Assembly: GCA_900550095.1 (NCBI GenBank)
Contig: URRG01000047.1
Coordinates: 1 to 10,532 of the forward strand
DNA from: an uncultured Oscillospiraceae bacterium
GTDB lineage: Bacteria; Bacillota; Clostridia; Oscillospirales; Acutalibacteraceae
Direction of reading: 5' to 3'
DNA: 10,532 nucleotides
Shown in pieces: positions 5,359 to 10,532 of this stretch. The position numbers and the translations under genes are program-made. How positions within the stretch are numbered: the stretch's first letter is position 1; the number at the start of each line of letters is the position of its first letter. The notes beneath the pieces are model-generated. The model had not been told where the DNA came from and did not search any database. It was given only the letters and a program-made list of their open reading frames with translations.

Positions 5359-7202
5359 TGGCTAAAGAGGAATATACTGCTGGTCAGGGCCGCCGGCGGG
5401 CCGGGCACAGAGGCCCCGGAGGCCCGGGAATGGGCCGGCCGGGAGAAAAATCGAAGGATTTCAGGGGCGCCTGGGCCAAGCTGATCCGCTATTGCCGAAA
5501 ATATTGGGGAGCCGTGATAGCGGCCGTGATCTGTTCGGCGGGAGGCACGGTCATGACGCTGATCGGCCCGGATAAGCTTTCGGATCTGACGGATCTGATC
5601 ACGGAAGGTCTTCTGGCGGGCATCGATATGGAGGGCGTTGCGGGGATCTGCTTCACGCTGGTGGGGCTGTATATCGTGAGCCTTGTGCTTTCTCTGACGC
5701 AGGGCTGGGTCATGGCTACCGTGACCCAAAGGGTGTCGAAGAATCTGCGGAACGATATCTCCCGCAAAATCAACCGGCTGCCCATGTGGTTCTATAACCG
5801 CACGACCACGGGAGACGTTCTCTCCAGAGTGACCAACGATGTAGATACCATCAGCCAGTCCATGAACCAGAGTGTGGGGATGCTGGTCTCTGCGGTGACG
5901 CTGCTGGTGGGTTCTCTGGTGATGATGCTGAGCACGAATGCGGTCATGACCGTCACCGCCGTTGCGGCCTCATTGGTCGGGTTTGTGCTGATGACGGCTA
6001 TTATGAGCCGGTCTCAGAAATACTTTACCCGTCAGCAGGAGCATCTGGGCGAAATCAACGGCCATATTGAGGAAATCTATACCGGCCATACGGTGGTGAA
6101 GGCGTATAATGGAGAGGCGGCGGCCCGGAAGACCTTTGTGGAGATGAATGAAAGCCTGCGGAGCAGCGGTTTTAAGGCCCAGTCTCTTTCCGGCCTTATG
6201 ATGCCGCTTATGACCTTTATCGGCAATTTTGGGTATGTGGCGGTCTGCGTGGTGGGAGCTGTCCTCGCTATGAACGGAACGATTTCCTTCGGCGTTATCG
6301 TGGCCTTTATGATGTATGTCCGTTACTTTACGCAGCCTCTTTCTCAGATAGCGCAGGCGGCGCAGGCGCTGCAGTCCGCGGCTGCGGCGGGCGAGCGGGT
6401 GTTCGCGTTTCTGGAAGCGGAAGAGATGGCGGACGAAAGAAACAAGACACAGAGGCTGGAAAAGGCAAAGGGCGAGGTGGAGTTTCAGCATGTCCGTTTT
6501 GGATATGAGGATTCCGACACGATCGTGATCAAGGATTTTTCGGCCAAGGCGGAGCCGGGCCAGAAGATCGCCATCGTCGGCCCTACGGGAGCGGGAAAAA
6601 CCACGATGGTCAATCTTCTTATGCGGTTCCACGAGATCCAGGGCGGGACGATCCGGATCGACGGCATTCCTACGGACAGCCTGCGGCGCGAAGACGTACA
6701 TTCTCAGTTCTGCATGGTGCTGCAGGATACATGGCTGTTTGAGGGAACGGTTCGGGAAAATCTGGTCTATTGCGCGGAAGACGTATCCGACGAGAAGATG
6801 AAAGCTGCCTGCAAAGCGGTGGGGCTGGATCACTTTATCCGCACACTGCCTCATGGATACGACACTGTTCTCAACGATCAGGTGAATCTTTCCCAGGGGC
6901 AGAAGCAGCAGCTGACGATCGCCCGGGCCATGATCGCCGATAAGCCCATGCTGATTTTGGATGAGGCCACCAGTTCCGTGGATACGAGAACAGAGCTGCA
7001 GATCCAGAAGGCTATGGATGAGCTGATGAAGGGTAGGACTTCCTTTGTCATCGCGCACAGGCTTTCTACCATCAAGAATGCGGATCTGATCCTGGTGATG
7101 AAGGACGGCGATATCATTGAAAGCGGGACCCACGATGCGCTTCTGGCTCAAGGCGGGTTCTATGCGGATCTGTATAACAGCCAGTTTGAACAGGCATCCT
7201 GA
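5358..7202 (+). CDS. ABC exporter half-transporter, catalytic partner
   Basis: This 614-residue partner begins with a Gly/Arg/Pro-rich cytoplasmic tail (about 9-34) ending in PGEKSKDF, as seen in many clostridial exporters of this kind. Six membrane helices follow to about residue 325. The nucleotide-binding domain (about 373-605) shows Walker A GPTGAGKTT (408-416), Q-loop Q456, signature LSQGQ (511-515), Walker B MLILDEATS with catalytic E536, and H-loop H567 in IAHRLST. It thus supplies the complete catalytic residues that the first subunit lacks, while its signature departs from LSGGQ, the mirror image of its partner. Together they should form one active and one degenerate ATP site. The ATG shares a base with the upstream TAA, and AAGGAGG lies about 10 bases before it inside the upstream gene, giving tight co-expression. 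The likely role is export from the cytoplasmic membrane, possibly drug resistance. Confidence 0.95.
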   Translation: MAKEEYTAGQGRRRAGHRGPGGPGMGRPGEKSKDFRGAWAKLIRYCRKYWGAVIAAVICSAGGTVMTLIGPDKLSDLTDLITEGLLAGIDMEGVAGICFTLVGLYIVSLVLSLTQGWVMATVTQRVSKNLRNDISRKINRLPMWFYNRTTTGDVLSRVTNDVDTISQSMNQSVGMLVSAVTLLVGSLVMMLSTNAVMTVTAVAASLVGFVLMTAIMSRSQKYFTRQQEHLGEINGHIEEIYTGHTVVKAYNGEAAARKTFVEMNESLRSSGFKAQSLSGLMMPLMTFIGNFGYVAVCVVGAVLAMNGTISFGVIVAFMMYVRYFTQPLSQIAQAAQALQSAAAAGERVFAFLEAEEMADERNKTQRLEKAKGEVEFQHVRFGYEDSDTIVIKDFSAKAEPGQKIAIVGPTGAGKTTMVNLLMRFHEIQGGTIRIDGIPTDSLRREDVHSQFCMVLQDTWLFEGTVRENLVYCAEDVSDEKMKAACKAVGLDHFIRTLPHGYDTVLNDQVNLSQGQKQQLTIARAMIADKPMLILDEATSSVDTRTELQIQKAMDELMKGRTSFVIAHRLSTIKNADLILVMKDGDIIESGTHDALLAQGGFYADLYNSQFEQAS

Positions 7203-7216
7203 GGGAGGAGAGAGAA

Positions 7217-7846
7217 ATGGCCGGAATGAAGGTATCCTATATTACGATCGAACGGGAATACGGCAGCGGCGGCACAGAGATCGCCCGCCGTTTGGCGGAA
7301 GCCGCGGGAGTGCCCTGCTATGGACGGGAGGTCCTCGAGGAAGTGTCGAAAAAATACGATATCTCTCCAGAGGGGATAGACCAGTATGAGGAGACGGTGA
7401 GCAACAGTTTTCTGTATACGGTTTTTTTGATGGGGCAGGTGCAGTCCGGCAAAACGGACGCTCTGACGAAGGAAGGGCATATCTTCGTGGCCGAGCAGGC
7501 GGCTATCCAGCAGCTGGCGGCCCGGGGACCGGCGGTATTCCTAGGGCACTGCGCTTCCCAGGCGCTGAAAAAATACAGCGGCGTTGTGCGGGCCTTTATC
7601 CGCTCCTCCGATCCGCAGGCCAAACGGCGCCGGGCCGTTGCGGAATACGGCGTCGGTGAAAAGGATGCGGAAGCGGTGATGAAGCGTTTTGATAAAAAAC
7701 GCGCCAATTACTATTTTGCGAATACATCTAAAAAGTGGATGGATTACAGCAATTACGATATTATTTTGGACAGCGGCAGCTTGGGAATAGAAGGCTGTGT
7801 CCGTGCCCTCAGAGGACTTTTGGAGGATCCTGCTTTTCAGAAATAA
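7217..7846 (+). CDS. Cytidylate-kinase-like family protein
   Basis: This 209-residue protein resembles the cytidylate kinase-like family (Cytidylate_kin2), P-loop proteins without a proven reaction in most cases. The P-loop region is ITIEREYGSGGTEIA (about 9-23), without the GxxGxGK[ST] of classic kinases, as is usual for this family. Later family-like segments are VFLGHCA (107-113), AFIRSSDPQAKRRRA (126-140), DKKRANYYFANTSKKW (159-174) and YDIILDSGSLGIEGC (180-194). In relatives as I recall them the middle motif reads GRCAD; here Arg is His111 and the following Asp is not kept. GGAGGAGAG precedes the ATG, and only 14 bases separate it from the exporter gene, so it is in the same operon. A strong terminator follows. 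It probably phosphorylates a nucleotide or small molecule, but substrate and link to export are unknown. Essential cytidylate kinase (Cmk) is a different, better conserved protein. Confidence 0.85.
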   Translation: MAGMKVSYITIEREYGSGGTEIARRLAEAAGVPCYGREVLEEVSKKYDISPEGIDQYEETVSNSFLYTVFLMGQVQSGKTDALTKEGHIFVAEQAAIQQLAARGPAVFLGHCASQALKKYSGVVRAFIRSSDPQAKRRRAVAEYGVGEKDAEAVMKRFDKKRANYYFANTSKKWMDYSNYDIILDSGSLGIEGCVRALRGLLEDPAFQK

Positions 7847-7874
7847 CGGAGGCGAGCGATCCTTTTCTGAAAAG
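7833..7874 (+). repeat. 11-bp inverted repeat straddling the kinase stop codon
   Basis: CTTTTCAGAAA (7833-7843) is the exact inverse of TTTCTGAAAAG (7864-7874), with a 20-base loop that begins at the TAA stop. A second small hairpin, GCTGC/GCAGC with a TCAG loop (7879-7892), follows. No T-run ends either one. They may protect the mRNA 3' end or slow transcription ahead of the terminator. Confidence 0.5.
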
Positions 7875-7912
7875 AGACGCTGCTCAGGCAGCAAACCGCC
7901 GCAAAGCATAAG

Positions 7913-7945
7913 AAGGGGACCGTCCGTATGGGAGGTCCCCTTTTT
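7913..7945 (+). terminator. Intrinsic terminator of the exporter operon
   Basis: AAGGGGACC (7913-7921) pairs with GGTCCCCTT (7934-7942), a 9-bp stem with a 12-base loop that can itself pair further, followed by TTTTT (7941-7945). On the other strand the stem is followed by TTCTTAT, so it may also stop transcription of the convergent ADP-ribosylglycohydrolase gene. Confidence 0.9.
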
Positions 7946-8109
7946 GCTGCGTATTTCTGTATACACACTTGAAAAAGAAAGCCGTTATTTTGACGTTGAG
8001 CGCCATGGTCTGATCAAAATGCAGTTGGAACTCGCAGAATTGCCGGGCAGGAGGGGGCGGTATCCTTTGAATTTTCTCTTTGTCTGCTGTGCTGGGCCGT
8101 CTGACCGTC

Positions 8110-9144
8110 TCAGTTTCCATTGGAGGCGCTTTTGAAACAGCTATGTGCAAACCGATTGCATGTGTCCTTCAATTCCTTATATTTTGCAAGTTCGTGGAGC
8201 CAGTTTTCCGGTATTGACTGCAAACCGTACCAAAGCCCTGCAAGGCCGCCGGCAACTGCAGCGGTCGTATCCGTATCTTCTCCAAGACGAACGGCCTTGA
8301 GTACGCAATCCGCATAGCACGAAGTCGTCAGCAGGCACCATAGGGACGCCTGCAGCGTATGCAGGACATAGCCGCTGCCGCTGATTTGGCTTTCTTTCCA
8401 TAGACCGATGTCCGTAAGCGATTCAAATTCATGGAAGGTTCCTGAAAACTCGGGTTTGCTCTTATAATACGATAAGGCGGAAAAAATGCCGGATCGTACG
8501 GCTCTCGTCAGATCGCTTCCGATGCATAACTGAAGCGCAACGGAACAGTATATGCCGCAGGCCATTTGACAGCGCGGATGCGCGTGCGTACACTTCGATG
8601 CATTGTGGATTATTTCGGCGGCCCGGTCATCCAGTTCAGCGTTCCTATACTGGCCGGCAATATAAAGCGCTATTGGAAGCATTCTCATCAAAGAGCCGTT
8701 TCCGCAGGAAAAATCCGCTGTTTCGCCGCATTTTAACGGAGGCATTCCTTTTGCAAATGTAAAAATGGCGCGCTTTGTGGTACCGCCTACGTCGAAAACC
8801 TCATTGCGGGCTGTGTTTTCCGCATACCAAAGCCAGTTAGAAAAACGGAACATTTGATCCTCATAATCGATCCCTTTTTCCATAATGGAATCCATAAGGC
8901 ATAAGGTCATGCTCGTATCGTCGGACCATGTGCCTGCAGGCTGATTATGCACACCGCCGGCTCGCATTCCCGCTACAGGATCGCGTTTCAGCCGTTCCCT
9001 GCTCATGAATTCAGCGGGCACCCCCAGAGCGTCGCCAACAGCAAAGCCGAGAACGGCCCCTTCTATGTCCTTTGGCGAGAGCATCCGAGAGCTGTCAGAG
9101 GGCCCGGGAGGGACATCTTTTTTCTGGTGATAATTTGTTTGCAT
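8110..9144 (-). CDS. ADP-ribosylglycohydrolase family protein
   Basis: This 344-residue protein belongs to the ADP-ribosylglycohydrolase (ARH/DraG) family, which uses two magnesium ions to remove ADP-ribose from proteins or small molecules. Metal-site motifs are complete: GDALG (37-41), WSDDTSM (73-79, D75/D76) and LGEDTDTTAA (287-296, D290, D292, T293). Other family segments are GNGSLMRMLPIA (148-159), CTHAHP (185-190) and the GGLAGLWYG helix (299-307). It has 13 cysteines, high for a cytoplasmic protein of this size. The start at 9144 has GGGAG about 8 bases upstream; the later Met21 has no such site. No ADP-ribosyltransferase lies in the window, so its target is unknown, and it may be a stand-alone enzyme. 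It stands alone, between the tRNA terminator and the convergent terminator at 7913-7945. No signal peptide is seen. Confidence 0.93.
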   Translation of the reverse strand: MQTNYHQKKDVPPGPSDSSRMLSPKDIEGAVLGFAVGDALGVPAEFMSRERLKRDPVAGMRAGGVHNQPAGTWSDDTSMTLCLMDSIMEKGIDYEDQMFRFSNWLWYAENTARNEVFDVGGTTKRAIFTFAKGMPPLKCGETADFSCGNGSLMRMLPIALYIAGQYRNAELDDRAAEIIHNASKCTHAHPRCQMACGIYCSVALQLCIGSDLTRAVRSGIFSALSYYKSKPEFSGTFHEFESLTDIGLWKESQISGSGYVLHTLQASLWCLLTTSCYADCVLKAVRLGEDTDTTAAVAGGLAGLWYGLQSIPENWLHELAKYKELKDTCNRFAHSCFKSASNGN

Positions 9145-9217
9145 TTCTTTCTCCCTGAATACGAAAATTTTTATGTGCCTCCATCTCCAAGATCAAGAGA
9201 TGACGGTCATAAAAATT

Positions 9218-9247
9218 ATTATATCAAATATAAAAGCTGCATTCCAA
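9218..9247 (-). promoter_or_regulatory. Candidate promoter of the ADP-ribosylglycohydrolase gene
   Basis: On the minus strand TTGGAA (9242-9247) and a perfect TATAAT (9218-9223) are 18 bases apart, about 75 bases before the start codon. The -35 box overlaps the loop and stem of the tRNA terminator, so ending of the tRNA transcript and initiation of the next one use the same DNA. Confidence 0.55.
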
Positions 9248-9264
9248 TTCTGAAATGCAGCTTT
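9233..9264 (-). terminator. Intrinsic terminator of the initiator tRNA gene
   Basis: AAAGCTGCATT and AATGCAGCTTT (9254-9264 and 9233-9243 in window order) form a perfect 11-bp stem with a 10-base loop. On the minus strand it is followed by TTATATTT, an imperfect T-run overlapping the stem's end. It begins 5 bases after the tRNA CCA end. Confidence 0.8.
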
Positions 9265-9268
9265 CGTT

Positions 9269-9344
<76 letters not shown>

Positions 9345-9384
9345 ATATTTACATTTACACACTCACTTCCTGAGTGCAAGATAT

Positions 9385-9413
9385 AGTATACAGCAATAGA
9401 TCAAAAAAAGCAA
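9385..9413 (-). promoter_or_regulatory. Promoter of the initiator tRNA gene
   Basis: On the minus strand TTGCTT (9408-9413) and TATACT (9385-9390) are 17 bases apart, about 40 bases before the tRNA 5' end. The tRNA leader contains a 6-bp hairpin, CACTCA/TGAGTG (9360-9365 with 9371-9376), possibly a processing element. Confidence 0.55.
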
Positions 9414-9476
9414 TAGGTATTTTAAAAAAATTTGCAGCAGTACGATCTTCAGCCGGGCGCAGGGGAATATATGAAA

Positions 9477-9505
9477 CAGGACGGAGGATAAAAGCCTCCG
9501 TCCTG
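9477..9505 (-). terminator. Intrinsic terminator of leuB
   Basis: CAGGACGGAGG (minus strand, 9505-9495) pairs perfectly over 11 bp with CCTCCGTCCTG (9487-9477) around a 7-base loop. It ends about 34 bases after the leuB stop and is followed by TTTCATAT, a short T-run. The AT-rich stretch 9400-9430 between it and the tRNA carries the tRNA promoter. Confidence 0.75.
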
Positions 9506-9538
9506 TTGTGAAGAGCCTGCCTGCGGCGCGGAATATGT

Positions 9539-10532
9539 TTATTCCAAAGCTCCGCAGACCAGATCGCCCATTTCCTCGCAGGAAACTTTCCGGAACCCTT
9601 CTACATAGATATCCGGAGTACGGGCCTCTTTCAGCACCTTGGAAACGGCTTTTTCAACAGCTTCAGCGGCTTTAGGTTCATCCAGAGAATACTTCAGCAT
9701 CATAGCGCCGGAAAGGATCGTAGCCAGGGGGTTGGCTTTGCCTGTGCCGGCGATGTCCGGGGCGGAACCGTGGATCGGCTCATAAAGCCCAGATTTCCCG
9801 GCGCTCAGGCTGGCGCTTGCCAGCATGCCGATGCTTCCGCTGATCATGGAAGCCTCGTCGGAAAGGATATCGCCGAACATATTGGAGGTGACGATCACAT
9901 CGAACTGGCCCGGATTGCGCACAAGCTGCATGGCGCAGTTATCCACATACATATTGGTGATTTCCACGTCCGGATATTCCTCCGCTCCGATCCTGGCAAC
10001 GGTAGCTCTCCATAGGCGGGAGCTTTCCAGCACATTGGCTTTATCCACGCTGCAAAGACGCTTCTGGCGCTTTCTTGCCATATCGAATGCCACCCGGGCG
10101 ATACGTTCGATCTCCGGAACGGAATACATTTCTGTATCATAGGCGGCTTCCTGACCGTCTATTGTTTTGCGGCCCCGTTCACCGAAATAGATGCCGCCGG
10201 TCAGTTCCCGGACTACCATAATATCCAGCTTATCGCCGATGATATCCGCCCGCAAAGGAGAAGCCTCTTTCAGCTCAGGGAAAATTACCGCCGGCCGCAG
10301 ATTGGCAAAAAGCCCAAGAGCTTCCCGGATTCCCAGAAGGCCTTTTTCCGGCCGTTTGTCTCCGGGCAGGGAATCCCACTTAGGGCCGCCCACTGCACCC
10401 AGCAGCGTGGAGTCCGCAGCTTTGCATTTGTCGATGGTCTCCTGTGGAAGCGGGGTTCCTGCCGCGTCAATCGCGCTTCCCCCCAAGAGGGCCTCCTCAT
10501 ACTGGATCGCAAAGCCGAACTTCTCCCCGGCT
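9539..10532 (-). CDS. leuB: 3-isopropylmalate dehydrogenase (partial, N-terminus beyond right edge)
   Basis: LeuB oxidises and decarboxylates 3-isopropylmalate with NAD+ in leucine biosynthesis, in the cytoplasm as a dimer. The 330 visible residues read in frame to the right edge (first full codons AGEKFGFAIQYEEALLGGSA), so roughly the first 30 of about 360 residues are missing; no true start lies in the window. Signature segments are present: LLGAVGGPKWDS, the arginine-containing RELTGGIYFGERG, the active-site Tyr region DTEMYSV, the Lys region SVDKANVLESSRLWR, the metal-binding Asp region SNMFGDILSDEASMISGSIGMLASASL, and the NAD-binding YEPIHGSAPDIAGTGKANPLA. GGIYFGE and the other segments fit LeuB better than isocitrate or tartrate dehydrogenases. 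Other leu or ilv genes would be expected upstream, outside the window; none follow. It ends at TAA 9541-9539 just before a terminator. Confidence 0.97.
   Translation of the reverse strand, partial: AGEKFGFAIQYEEALLGGSAIDAAGTPLPQETIDKCKAADSTLLGAVGGPKWDSLPGDKRPEKGLLGIREALGLFANLRPAVIFPELKEASPLRADIIGDKLDIMVVRELTGGIYFGERGRKTIDGQEAAYDTEMYSVPEIERIARVAFDMARKRQKRLCSVDKANVLESSRLWRATVARIGAEEYPDVEITNMYVDNCAMQLVRNPGQFDVIVTSNMFGDILSDEASMISGSIGMLASASLSAGKSGLYEPIHGSAPDIAGTGKANPLATILSGAMMLKYSLDEPKAAEAVEKAVSKVLKEARTPDIYVEGFRKVSCEEMGDLVCGALE

Noticed and set aside
5970..7151. Minus-strand 393-codon frame opposite the second exporter gene
   Set aside because: It is a shadow of a GC-rich gene whose plus-strand frame carries every ABC motif; the antisense product resembles no family.

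Overview
The window looks like chromosome of an anaerobic Firmicute of the class Clostridia, probably Lachnospiraceae-like. This rests on moderately GC-rich coding sequence, strong AGGAGG-type ribosome binding sites, short overlaps between genes, and the families present: a DUF2997 protein, a heterodimeric multidrug-type ABC exporter, a cytidylate-kinase-like protein and an ADP-ribosylglycohydrolase. The organism is inferred from family resemblance only.

Left end (1-1033, minus strand). A two-gene operon runs out of the window to the left. A 71-residue DUF2997 protein overlaps by 4 bp a larger protein with four predicted membrane helices, a long Pro/Ala/Gln-rich linker and a C-terminal ComEA-like helix-hairpin-helix. 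That second gene is open at the window edge. A promoter sits just upstream of the DUF2997 gene. This pair is the least characterised part of the window.

Centre (about 1300-7945, plus strand). A divergent intergenic region with potentially competing hairpins and a 17-codon leader-like ORF leads into an OmpR/PhoB-type response regulator, which overlaps by 4 bp a histidine kinase with two membrane helices and almost no extracellular loop. The kinase gene ends in a run of eleven Gs. A 396-bp gap without a gene follows; it holds a tandem direct repeat and a GC-rich hairpin. Next come two ABC exporter half-transporters that overlap by 1 bp and have complementary nucleotide-site defects, so they should form an asymmetric heterodimer. 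A cytidylate-kinase-like gene follows within 15 bp, and a strong intrinsic terminator closes the block. The simplest reading is a membrane-stress or drug-sensing two-component system controlling an exporter; the kinase-like protein's role there is unknown.

Right end (8110-10532, minus strand). A partial leuB (3-isopropylmalate dehydrogenase) enters from the right edge and ends at a hairpin terminator. An initiator tRNA-Met with its own promoter and terminator follows, then an ADP-ribosylglycohydrolase whose likely promoter overlaps the tRNA terminator. The plus-strand exporter block and this minus-strand block converge around 7946-8109, where no gene is seen.
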